Source: Rhodocollybia butyracea | Lineage: Eukaryota > Basidiomycota > Agaricomycetes > Agaricales > Omphalotaceae | Length of the DNA: 64,000 nt | NCBI GenBank assembly: GCA_015501585.1 | Contig: JADNRY010000246.1 | Span: 28,604-92,603, forward strand | Reading direction: 5' to 3' | In this document: positions 44,983 to 55,559 of the stretch, one piece after another | How the letters are laid out: each line of letters opens with the position of its first letter | How positions within the stretch are numbered: the stretch's first letter is position 1 | Notes under the pieces: generated by a model | Seen by the model: only the letters and a program-made list of their open reading frames with translations | Told to the model about the DNA's origin: nothing | Databases searched by the model: none | Made by a program: the position numbers and the translations under genes

Positions 44983-46383
44983 GTGCCAGCTTTACCGAGC
45001 TTTTCTACATTGCTTCACAATCAAGATACTAGTACTTTAAAATATGGTTATGGCAAGTACCAGGATACTCAAGCACAAAGTCAGTGTGTTGCACTTCTTC
45101 AGTATGAGGAAAAGATGTAATATTTAGATACTAAAGATGCGCTTTAAACACGTGTCATGTGACACTTTTTTAGGACGCGTAAGGACGCGTACAAGACATG
45201 GCTGTCACCTCAAGGCTCAGCATAATAAAAGTATCGAGAGATACAAGATAGAGCAGTGCACCAGAAGAAACTTACTACAATTCAATGTACTAAAGCTCAG
45301 ACTTCATGAGCCTTCTGCTCCAAAGTCAAGACTGACCTCAGTAAGTAGAATTCTAGGGCGATAAGTTGCAATAAGTATCTCTAGAGAATAAGCTCGAATT
45401 TAAGCTAGCCAATAAATTCACAGGAATTTAAGGTCAATTTAAGGATGGCTGAGGAAGAGGCCGCCTCGCAATTTAGTCTGATTTAACGTACAAATTGCGA
45501 GCGGCGAGCCAGCTTCAATGCTGGCATACCATAACGAATTGAATGCATTGGATTTTGTGAGTTACTTTCTGTGTTTTCGCACCTCAAATCTACATGTAAA
45601 TAGTGACATACTGCTGCTAAGGACGCAGTAAAATGCTTGAAGATGTTAAATTGAAGAGATATGTGCATTGTGCACCAAAAGCAGTAGGGATGTATCTATT
45701 TGAATGTTTAAGCCGAAAAAATAGAAATACCGTGTAGGCAATGATAACTTCTTGGTTTCTGGTCAGCCCGCCAGCAACCAGGCACACATATCATCACACA
45801 TATTTGAGCATCTATGTACTTAGTAGTACTACTGAGCCACTACAATATTTGTACCAGCAATCTCAATTTGATAATGTAAGAAAACAAGGCATGTACCAAC
45901 TATTACAAGGGTATCAAAACACAAGATGTCCCTTCTTAAGCTATATCCTCACTACCATTGCTAGCACGCATCAAAGCTGATGGCTTCAATCTCTGCTGTC
46001 CTCGAACGGAACTACAGTCAATTTTCACACAGCTCCTGCAAGCTTATTGTTACCTGGAGTCTTCACTGTTCCTTATCAGTTTCAACAAGCACTGAGCTTG
46101 TTTACTGAGAGGTGGCGGGCATCCAACGCGCAATGAGCTGGATCGATTCAAGCTAGGCGGCGGCGGTCGATCCGCATCTCGGTGATCTTGCCCATTTAGT
46201 CAATTTATCTGCCATCTTTAAATAACTGGTAATAGAACAACATATTACTTAGGCTAGAAATACACATTTGAAATGATTCGATTCACTAAATGAACTCAGG
46301 ACTTGTCCATTATGGTAGTTAAATATCCTCATCCACAGCTGGCTCATCGATGAGAAACTCTGTAAATCAACAGTAACCCATCC
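44983..46383. other. 1.4 kb without recognisable gene
   Basis: Short frames only (45137-45364 +, 45741-45980 +), without domains. I found no Crypton end or duplication in this stretch, so the limits of the recombinase element on this side are unknown. Confidence 0.3.
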
Positions 46384-47511
46384 CCATTCACCCCAACATT
46401 CACCCCAACTCATCAAGTGCAATTCCCACCCCACGCTCTGTATCCATCTCCGTGGTGGACACGAGCCCAGACCCCGCCTTCTTCGACAGCACTTTTGGGC
46501 CTGTTACCAAAGGCATAGTAACACCAATAGGTACATAAGGTACATAACTTGACTCCTCAGGGTATCGCCACTCATTAAGGTCAACAATTTTCTCTAAATC
46601 TTCCGATACCAAGTATTTGTGTTCAAACTCCATCTCGCGTACAACGTTGTGTGCTTCCCTTGCTATTAGAGCATCACGGGTGCGTTGTTCATTTTGGAAG
46701 CGTTGATTAGTGAGGATTTGGTGTTGATGGTGTTTGTTGGCTCATTGGATTGGGGAAGCGACTGTGGGTGGAGGATCGGAGGCAGTGTTGGGGTTGTTGG
46801 GTTGAGGGGCATTGAGGAGGGACGGTAGACATTGGAACTTGTGAATGGCGGCAATTTCGAGGGGGAGGGGGGGTGAGGGACATGGTGGGGTGGTGGTAGA
46901 AGGTGCATGAGACGTTGGGTTGGCCACTATAAAATAGAGGTTTTTGGTCAATGTTAACGATAACAGAGAAGTGATTGATTAAGTACTCACCTGCGTGATA
47001 GGGGATATTGGTGACCCCAAACGAGATCAAATTACTATAGGAGATGCAAGTGCTGCTACCATCATGGAATGAACAAGCACTGGAACATTTGAAGTTGTTC
47101 TTTTAGAAATCTTCCGAGGCCCTTGTTCTCTTCTTACCAGCAACTTTGGAGGGTTTGTGTTCGTATGATTGCTGCTGGCTGGATCCAGCCAATGTCGCAT
47201 CAAGCCACTGCGGAGTAGGTTGAGCGGGAGAGAGGAATGGGGCGTGTCCAACGAGGCGCAGATCTAGTCCTGTGTGATTTGGGGCTGGTGAGGTATGGGG
47301 AACCGCAGGATATGAGCGTGAAGATATGATAGGTGCGCCTCTGTGAACTGCATTGGAGAGGTTGAATCTCACATGGATCTACCACGACCCTGACTAGCTG
47401 TATAAGGCGAGAGTGTGTATGCCGAAAGCGACGAAATGCATGGCAAATGAGAATTGGGGCATCAGTGAGTCGTTGAATGTATCTGGGACGACGAAGACGA
47501 AGGAGTAGAAG
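46384..47511 (-). pseudogene. Copy 2 of the duplicated unrecognised gene, cut by Gypsy
   Basis: The pieces are colinear with copy 1 at 31889-32960. The open C-terminal frame from the EMEFEHKYLVSEDLEKIVDLNEW region runs to the stop at 46400 (77 codons, intact where copy 1 has stops). An intron with a GTGAGT donor near 46991 and a TATAG acceptor near 46928 precedes a Pro/Ser-rich exon. The upstream exon has SKVAGKKRTRASEDF. The upstream end stops at 47511, where the Gypsy LTR begins, so the missing 5' part should lie beyond 63995, outside the window. Function unknown. Confidence 0.55.
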
Positions 47512-48199
47512 TGTCAAGTCTCGAACAAAGAGGCTTGTTAACCAGTCGTATTTAGCTAATACTTCCGATCTAACAGATTCAGGGGCTGCTCGGTAGATAA
47601 TGCTTACAAGAACCTAAATGTTACGGTGTTTTGGGGGTATCTTTGTATAGAGTTGGTGTGCACTATACGGGTATTGGTGACAATAAGCGTCGGGAATACA
47701 TACCTTCAATATCCTTGATATTAAAGTGAGTCTTGCTGTATTCACTCAGTAGATAATTCCTCAGGTGTTGTTCACACAAAGAATCGAGATAACAAGTGTA
47801 ATTCTTGTAGGTACTGGGTTACAAAATATAGAGACTAAAGAAAAAGGGTGTATCGGTATTTCCCCCCCTTTTTATAGTCTTTTACATGGGAAACCATTAA
47901 GTAATTAAATATATAAGTACATGTGTTAACCTCAAGGCAACCCGTGGTTTGTACAGGTAAGCTTTCCTGAATAAGTATGGCAATGACTCAGTGCAAGTCA
48001 TTTAAGTAGCCACATGTTTCCAGTGATCCGGACTGTTGAGTCATTTTGAGTCATTCAGAATGTCAGGCAACACTTGAGGCTACAATAAAATAACAAGTAG
48101 TATAATTACAGTATAGCAATCATGCAATCATGGTTCTTTAATAGTTTTTAGCAGTGTCTCTTCTATTATTATTGTTGCCAAGTGGTTTGATACCTTACA
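47512..48199 (-). repeat. Gypsy 3' LTR
   Basis: 688 bp, starting TGTCAAGTC and ending CCTTACA on the plus strand. It is next to a purine tract on the minus strand (AGAAGGGGGAGCTTC, about 48200-48214). It differs from the 63303 copy by one extra G near 47635. Confidence 0.92.
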
Positions 48200-48379
48200 G
48201 AAGCTCCCCCTTCTAAAGACTGAGCCCTCGAAGTCCATGGTTCCGATTCTCTCGCTCAATTTGATTTTCAAAGTCCGGCCATCAACAAATGATTTGGCGC
48301 CAATTTCCTGTTTCCAGCGCCGCTCCATGTCTTGTCGTTTTCTAGGGTGCCCTAGGGGTGCGGGGCGGTCGCGTAGCAC
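48200..48379 (-). other. Gypsy 3' untranslated region or pol tail with polypurine tract
   Basis: The minus strand is open from 48379 into the LTR (RDRPAPLGHPRKRQDMERRW, then MDFEGSVFRRGSF). Many fungal Gypsy elements end pol with a basic tail that reaches the purine tract, so this may be the displaced end of pol, separated from the chromodomain by the antisense gene at 48830-50303. That would imply the gene was inserted into the 3' end of pol. Confidence 0.35.
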
Positions 48380-48829
48380 TGTGTAAATGTGTCACAACTC
48401 TCGCTCTAGAGTTAGCAGACTTATCTCATTCCATTTGAGGTCTGTCGCATATCTAGTGTACCCTGAATCGACAAATTCTTGGCTTCAGCATGTCTGTTCT
48501 GCTCCCGCACCTCGTTTCTTCATATGCATTCACTAGATCTTTATCAACGGCTGCTTCCCCCATGATCCTGTCAATATTCTATACACTTTGCCTATCGATT
48601 TTCGCTTGAAAACTCGGTGTACTTGAATATATTGTTAGTAGTACGGTCATTGGGTCTGCTGGGAGGATTAAGCATATATTTCTCCCAAGCGAGCTGCGAT
48701 TGCACCATAAGCTCGTCAGCATCGATAATATGGTCGATTTAATTAGGATCCATCGTATAAAAGACTCTGGGGCATCGCCCGATTTTTTAACGCTCTTCTC
48801 CAGCCACTTTTTCTCTTATCTCTTTACTC

Positions 48830-50303
48830 ATGCATTTTGTGTACAATCGTCACACTCATCTTGCTGCTGGCGTTCTTGCCCCTTCTACTTCGGAGTTTGA
48901 GGAATCTATGTCTGTCCCTGGCCTCGATAACTTCACGTCGACTGGACCTGCAAGGAATCTTATGCCAGAGCAAGTCATCAAAAAGGAAGAAGATATGTCT
49001 TCTCGCCCATCTGATGCGGACATGCCCAGCGTTCTGAACAACTATGGAGTCCCTTCCGAGATGGACTTTCCTGAGATGTCTCATCAAATCCGAGCAGAAT
49101 TCCTTCAACTTGCGACGTAAGTATTGTCTTAATCTGTCATCAACTAAGCTAACATTATTTTTTGCAGGAACATTGGAGAATTCTGTACTGCAGCCTTGGC
49201 TCAAACTGTCCAGACTGTTCGACTGGCTCAGGAGGTCAAGTCATTGACGGGTCAGCGAAACGAGCTCGCCGAGAAAGAAGCGGCGTTGAACGCGTAAGTC
49301 TTTTGCTAATCCAGCTATTTCCCCACTTAATGTAGGTCTAGGCACATCCTCCTGCAAGAGATCAATGGAGACGAGACAGAGAAAGAGTACCAGGAGTCAC
49401 AAGTGACTAATGCTATTCTCATAGAGTATGTGATTCAATTGTTCTCCACTGTATTAGTCTAACGACTTTTAGCCAACTTGCACAAGTAACTGCTGAGCGA
49501 GATCAGGCCCTTAGGGAGTGTGAGAAGATGAAGCAGTAAGTAATTCGATTTTTTTGAGTGCTTGTATGCGTTAAATTAGGACCGTTTCCCATAGGCACAT
49601 GACTCTACTCCTTTCTGCGCCCGTTCCACAGGTGTCTCGCAATAAATGTCTCCCAAATCGTAAGGAACGGCTAGCTGATGCTTGCACTTCCCGTTTCCGG
49701 CCTGGTGTCTATCCTACTGCGGATCCTCGTCTTTACAGGTCAGGAAAAATCGATGAATTAGGTACTTATACTCCTACTCTTGTTCTTGAATTCTAGTTTG
49801 CTCATAGTTACTTCACAGACTCTAAGGGGAGGTTGAATACTCCTGCTACTGGTGCTAATCTCGTTGCCCTGGGTCCTCCCCCAATTCCTCCCACTAAGGT
49901 TCGATTTTCTCGTGAGGACTTTGCTAAAGCGGTTATTGTTCAACACCGCAGTGATCTGGGGCCGTTTGTCCACTCGGTTGGGAAGAGCATCTATGCTATC
50001 CAGAGAGAAGTAGCGTCGACCTTAGTAGGTGATGCTAATAGCCCTGGGGGCCGCCTTCGTTTCTGGTTGCATACTGAATTGGGAAAGATTGTTGACATCA
50101 TTCATGATGCATTCCAACTTCGAGGGGATGTTATTCATGACCATCTGCCAACACTTTGCACAATTGTGGACCAAGCTTCGGCGGTGTCCCATTATGAGAT
50201 TAAATACGGACCATGGGAGCGAGCAGGGAGTTGTTTTAAGGCTGTTGCCCCTGGAAGTATGTATATAGCACTTACCCGCGCCAGTAGTAGATGGACAGGG
50301 TAA
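48830..50303 (+). CDS. Antisense six-exon gene inside the Gypsy element, function unknown
   Basis: Exons 48830-49116, 49168-49293, 49336-49425, 49473-49535, 49595-49761 and 49819-50303 join in frame to 405 codons (MHFVYNRHTHLAAG to SSRWTG). The five introns of 51, 42, 47, 59 and 57 nt all have GT...AG ends, and four donors are GTAAGT/GTATGT/GTACTT-like. Exons 2-4 encode a helical, coiled-coil-like stretch (EVKSLTGQRNELAEKEAALN, then QLAQVTAERDQALRECEKMK). The last exon encodes a globular part with FSREDFAKAVIVQHRSDLG and LRFWLHTELGKIVDIIHDAF. I do not recognise the family. It lies between the pol end and the 3' LTR on the opposite strand. Introns in this orientation would survive retrotransposition. 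No stop or frame break is present, which suggests recent function. Confidence 0.72.
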
Positions 50304-50529
50304 TGATAGAGCTCAAGGATGAGCTTATGTATTTTTTAATGTGTGTCTTTTCGTTTTTTCTTTCTTTTTATGCTATTTTTCTGATATTGCACTGCTAGGC
50401 TTTTGCTCATAAGGGTCTACTGATCGATCTAGTAGTCCCACCAACCTTGTTTTTGATTTTTTGTGTAATTATTTTTGTATGTTTCTGCGAAACAGTGTCA
50501 ATATATGTTGTTCTCCCCCTTTCATATCT
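50304..50529. other. Gap between convergent antisense gene and pol
   Basis: T-rich non-coding sequence (50330-50360 and 50450-50500) where the antisense gene and Gypsy pol converge. It may serve as the 3' region for both. No motif is certain. Confidence 0.3.
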
Positions 50530-51306
50530 CTAGCCTTCCCAAGGCTTGTGTTGGGACTCCTGCTCCCATTCTCCATCCCTAAGTGTTGGTTTGTTTGGGT
50601 TTCGGTTATGGAACTCTTCAACTGCTTCCTGTGAATTTACCATGTTCACAATCGGTTCCCAGGTGTTATGTTCGGGTCCATACCCTTTCCATTTCACCAA
50701 GTACTTCAATTTCCCATACCTTCTTCTACTGTTGAGAATACATTCCACCTCGTAATTTTCATCAAGGCCATCTACTTCGATTGGAGGAGGCGGAGGTGGG
50801 TTTCTACTTGCATAATATTCCTTTGGATGTGGAGTGAGTAAGTCAATGTGGAATACATCATGTATTCCTTGCATTGTTGGAGGTAACTCTAGCCTATATG
50901 CATGTGACGAGACCCTCTCAGAGATTTTAAATGGACCAAATCTCTTGTGGTCTAATTTTTTCGCTGGCCTCTTGGTTTCTACATTTTTTAAGTTCAGCCA
51001 CACCTCCATACCTACTTGAAATTTCTCCTCCGGTATCCCCCTTCTTTTTCGGTTTGAGTATTTAGCATACTGCTCATTGGATCGTGTAATTTCTCTTTTT
51101 AAATATTCGTTGATGCTATTCATATCCTTTGCCTTTAGGTGAGCAGCATGGTTTGGTACATTTTTTAAAGAAATGGTTAGACGAGGATGGAACCCCTTAT
51201 TTGCAAAGAATGGTGATATACCAGTGGCATCACTTGGGCTATTGTTATACACAAACTCTGCTAGAGGTAACCACTCCTCCCAATCATCTTGATCATAGTT
51301 TACAAA
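50530..51306 (-). pseudogene. Gypsy integrase C-part and chromodomain
   Basis: The real coding part begins at MFVNYDQDDWEEWLPLAEF (from 51306) and continues the integrase after the catalytic Glu. It has YNNSPSDATGISPFF, an SH3-like region (FQVGMEVWLNLKNV, KKLDHKRFGPFKI), VFHIDLLTPH, and then the chromodomain YEVECILNSRRRYGKLKYLV...WKGYGPEHNTWEPIVNM ending at 50530. In chromoviruses the chromodomain steers integration to certain histone marks. The reading frame is intact and is parted from the upstream integrase only by the palindromic insertion; restoring it gives RMFVNYDQ. A methionine codon further up, in the insertion, is not meaningful. Confidence 0.88.
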
Positions 51307-51689
51307 CATCAGGAAAATACCCCCTTTACTCAAGGAGAGTTGAGCCAACCTGGATGACCCTTCAGCCAGCCTGAGGGCTGTATGGCCCCCAATGGTCATT
51401 GGGGCCATACAGCACTCAATGCAAGGTTGATCTATTTCAATCCACTGAAGCCAACTTCAAACCAACTTCAAAACCAGCTTCAAGCCAACTTCAAGCCAAC
51501 TTGGGTAACTTGAGCAACTTCAAGGCAACTCAAGTCAGTCTCAAGTCAGCCTGAACTCAGCTAGAGTAGTCCCCAAGTCAATCTCAAGCCACCTGTGAGT
51601 AGGCAACATATTACTTCAAGAACATTCAAGTCACAACAACTAGTGTTCAAATGATGTAATTTGTATACAAACAAAGTACAAAATAAATG

Positions 51690-53225
51690 ATAATAACATA
51701 AGATAATAGCAAAGTTTAGTGTGAGTACAGCAATAGTAAGGGGGTACCTAGGGAATCTAAACGAGCCCTATAACAAAGAAATGGAATGAAAACTGAGGGG
51801 AATATGGCAAAACAGGAAAAAACCACCTAAATGAGACTGACCAGGGTGAGATGACCAAGATGGAAAGTGACCAAGAAGTGAGTGGAGGAGCATGGAGAGG
51901 GTCCTAAGTGAATGTGAATGGGCCCTACCTCGGAAAAATTGAAGTGAAAAATTGAAGGAGTTATGGCAAAAACATTGAAAATCACCTATATGACGAGAGA
52001 GAGATGGAAAAAGTTGGGAATTTGCTCTAGCGTGAGTACAGCGACAGTGAGGGGGTACCTAGGGGATCTAAACGAGCCCTGGACGAAAGGAATTGAATGA
52101 GAAACTGAGGGAAATATTGGCAAAAACAGCGAAAATCACCTAAGTGAGACTGACCAGGGGGAGAATGACCAAGATGAAAGGTGATCAAGAAGTGAGTAGA
52201 GGAGCATAGAGAGGGTCCTAAGCGAATGTGAACGGGCCCTACCTCGGAAAAAATTGAGTGAAAAATTGAAGGAGTTATGGCAAAAACATTGAAAATCACC
52301 TATATGATGAGAGAGAGATGGAAAAAGTTGGGGAATTGCTCTAGCGTGAGTACAGCGACAGTGAGGGGGTACCTAGGGGATTCTAAACGAGCCCTGGACG
52401 AAAGAAATCGAATGGAAACTGATGGAAATATGGCAAATACAGCGAAAATCACCTAAGTGAGACTGACCAGGGGGAGATGAACAAGATGGAAAGTGACCAG
52501 GAAGTGAGTGAAGGAGCATGGAGAGGGTCCTAAGCGAATGTGAACGGGCCCTACCTCGGAAAAATTGAGTGAGAATTGAAGGAGTTATGGCAAAAACATT
52601 GAAAATCACCTATATGATGAGAGAGAGTGATGGAAAAAGTTGGGAATTGCTCTAGCGTGAGTAAGGCGATAGTGAGGGGGTACCTAGGGGATCTAAACGA
52701 GCCCTGGACAAAAGAAATCGAATGGAAACTGATGCAAATATGGCAAATACAGCGAAAAATCACCTAAGTGAGACTGACCAGGGGGAGATGAACAAGATGG
52801 AAAGTGACCAAGAAGTGAGTGAAGGAGCATGGAGAGGGTCCTAAGCGAATGTGAAACGGGCCCTACCTCGGAAAATTGAGTGAGAATTGAAGGAGTTATG
52901 GCAAAAAACATTGAAAATCACCTATATGACGAGAGAGAGATGGAAAAAGTTGGAATTGCTCTAGCGTGAGTACAGCGACAGTGAGGGGGTACCTAGGGGA
53001 TCTAAACGAGCCCTGGACGAAAGAAATTGAATAAGAACTGATGGAATTATGGCAAAAACAGCGAAAATCACCTAAGTGAGACTGACCTGGGGACAGTAAC
53101 CACGATGGGGAGCTATTCAAACAATATTGAAGCGGTGGGGAGAGGGTCCCTAGGGGATCTAAACGAGCTCTACATCGAAGAAATTGAGTGAAAACTGAAG
53201 GAGATATGACAAGAACACCAAAACT
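51690..53225 (+). repeat. Satellite array, ~311-bp dimeric units, left arm
   Basis: GGGGGTAC landmarks at 51740, 52051, 52365, 52676 and 52985 give unit lengths of 309-314 bp. Each unit is two related halves of about 155 bp, one with GGTACCTAGGGGATCTAAACG and one with GGTCCTAAGCGAATGTGAACG. Both carry ATGGCAAAAACA..GAAAATCACCTA. A sixth, partial unit ends near 53225. Confidence 0.88.
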
Positions 53226-53689
53226 CACCTAAGTGGAACAGACAGTATGGGGAGTTGCTGAGATAAGATTAAAGAGGCAGAGAGGAACAGTAAGAAGGAG
53301 TAAAAATGCAACACTCTATCATGACCAGTTCCAAAGAACCTCGAGAAAGGTGGCAGCTGCCTGTAACTGTGCTATCTTAACCATGTCCAAGCTCGGCCTC
53401 TCGAGAAAGACAGTTACAGTGAGAAAATAAACAAAACAAATGGTAATAAAGAAAGACTAATGGTGGATGGATTTGTTGGCAACACAGCAGGGAATCCCAG
53501 AGACGATGGTGGAGGAGCGAGAACATGCAAGTTGAATGATTTGTCATAAGTTAACACATGACCATCAGACTTAGGCATTTTTTTTGTCTTCTTATTATAT
53601 CTCCTGCAGTTTTCATGCAATTTCTTCAAAGTAGGGCTCACTCACATTGCCTAAAGACATTCTCTATGCTGCTTTGATCTCATATGATC

Positions 53690-55010
53690 AGTTCCCCATG
53701 TTGTTCAGCACTCCTCAGTTCATTCTCACTTAAGTGATTTTCGCTGTTTTTGCCATATTTCCATCAGTTTCCATTCGATTTCTTTCGTCCAGAGCTCGTT
53801 TAGATCCCCTAGGTACCCCCTCACTATCGCCTTACTCACGCTAGAGCAATTCCCAACTTTTTTCCATCTCTCTCTCATCATATAGGTGATTTTCAATGTT
53901 TTTGCCATAACTTCTTCAATTTTCACTCAATTTTTCCGAGGTAGGGCCCGTTCACATTCGCTTAGGACCCTCTCCATGCTCCTCTACTCACTTCTTGATC
54001 ACCTTTCATCTTGGTCATCTCCCCCTGGTCAGTCTCACTTAGGTGATTTTCGCTGTTTTTGCCATATTTCCCTCAGTTCTCATTCAATTTCTTTCGTCCA
54101 GGGCTCGTTTAGATCCCCTAGGTACCCCCTCACTGTCGCTGTACTCACGCTAGAGCAATTCCCAACTTTTTCCATCTCTCTCTCGTCATATAGGTGATTT
54201 TCAATGTTTTTGCCATAACTCCTTCAATTCTCACTCAATTTTTCCGAGGTAGGGCCCGTTCACATTCGCTTAGGACCCTCTCCATGCTCCTCCACTCACT
54301 TCTTGATCACCTTTCATCTTGGTCATCTCCCCCTGGTCAGTCTCACTTAGGTGATTTTCGCTGTTTTGCCATATTTCCTCAGTTCTCATTCAATTTCTTT
54401 CGTCCAGGGCTCGTTTAGATCCCTAGGTACCCCCTCACTGTCGCTGTACTCACGCTAGAGCAATTCCCAACTTTTTCCATCTCTCTCTCATCATATAGGT
54501 GATTTTCAATGTTTTTTGCCATAACTCCTTCAATTCTCACTCAATTTTTCCGAGGTAGGGCCCGTTCACATTCGCTTAGGACCCTCTCCATGCTCCTTCA
54601 CTCACTTCCTGGTCACTTTCCATCTTGTTCATCTCCCCCTGGTCAGTCTCACTTAGGTGATTTTCGCTGTATTTGCCATATTTCCATCAGTTTCCATTCG
54701 ATTTCTTTTGTCCATGGCTCGTTTAGATCCCCTAGGTACCCCCTCACTATCGCCTTACTCACGCTAGAGCAATTCCCAACTTTTTCCATCACTCTCTCAT
54801 CATATAGGTGATTTTCAATGTTTTTGCCATAACTCATTCAATTTTCATTCAATTTTTCCGAGGTAGGGCCCATTCACATTCACTTAGGACCCTCTCTATG
54901 CTCCTCTACTCACTTCCTGGTCACTTTCCATCTGGGTCATCTCCCCCTGGTCAGTCTCACTTAGGTGATTTTTGATGTTTTTGCCATCTCTCCCTTGGTT
55001 TTCTCTCATT
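53690..55010 (-). repeat. Satellite array, inverted right arm
   Basis: The same dimeric unit runs in reverse orientation, with GTACCCCC landmarks at 53813, 54122, 54427 and 54737 (305-310-bp spacing). The arm is one unit shorter than the left one. Some neighbouring units are nearly identical, which suggests homogenisation within the element. Confidence 0.88.
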
Positions 55011-55559
55011 TTAAATGTAGGGCACATTCACAGTCTCTAGGGAGCCTCTCTATGTTCCTTTATTCACTTCCTGTCTTTGCACTTTCCTACCCTGGTCCCA
55101 TCCCACACTACCCCAGTTGTATAGAATTTGTCTAGATACCTAATGACCTCTGTCTACACAATTGATCTTTTTTAAACCTAAACCTCATTCAAGTTCAACT
55201 TAAATAGCAACTTTGGGCATTACTACTCTACAGTTGAACTCAGTACATGCCTTATACCAGGTTAAGCTCAAGTTGACTTCAGTTAATCTCAAGTTAACCT
55301 CAAGTTGACAAATCTACTGAGGTTGACCCTGGTTGATCTCAAGCTAACAAATCTACTCAAGTTGACCCAGGTTAGCCTCAAGTTGGCAAATCTACTCAAG
55401 TTGGCCCAGGTCAACCTCAAGTTGACAAATATACTCAAGTTGGCCCATGTCAACCTCAAGTTGACAAATATACTCAGGTTGGCCTCAAGTTGGCAAATAT
55501 ACTGAAGTTGGCCTCAAGTTGGCTCAAGTTAGCTTGAGTCTATTAGCCTTTTCCTGATG

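Larger units (their letters stand above)
51307..55559. mobile_element. 4.25-kb giant inverted-repeat element in the integrase
   Basis: The ends are CATCAGGAAAA (51307) and TTTTCCTGATG (to 55559). Removing the unit restores the integrase reading LRMFVNYDQ. The duplication is 2 bp (AA) if CATCAGG is the end, or AACATC if the end is AGGAAAA; the sequence cannot decide. Layout: TIR, a CAACTTCAA-rich array (51420-51620), satellite array (51690-53225), a unique spacer of about 460 bp, an inverted satellite array (53690-55010), a CAAGTTGAC-rich array (55250-55540), TIR. The whole is one imperfect palindrome with no coding capacity. Near the left end, 51375-51411 is a 17-bp-stem hairpin. Confidence 0.75.

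Noticed and set aside
45175..45190. Two ACGCGT (MluI cell-cycle box) motifs 10 bp apart
   Set aside because: No credible gene start lies nearby; two 6-mers are weak evidence.
48830..50303. Antisense gene as mere shadow of pol
   Set aside because: Rejected as a shadow: the opposite strand here has no Gypsy domain, and six exons with phase-matched GT...AG introns join to one frame.
51690..55010. Many short open frames in the satellite arrays (for example 53886-54197, 52896-53228)
   Set aside because: The same frame recurs in each unit with the same sequence; these are repeat translations without start context or domain.
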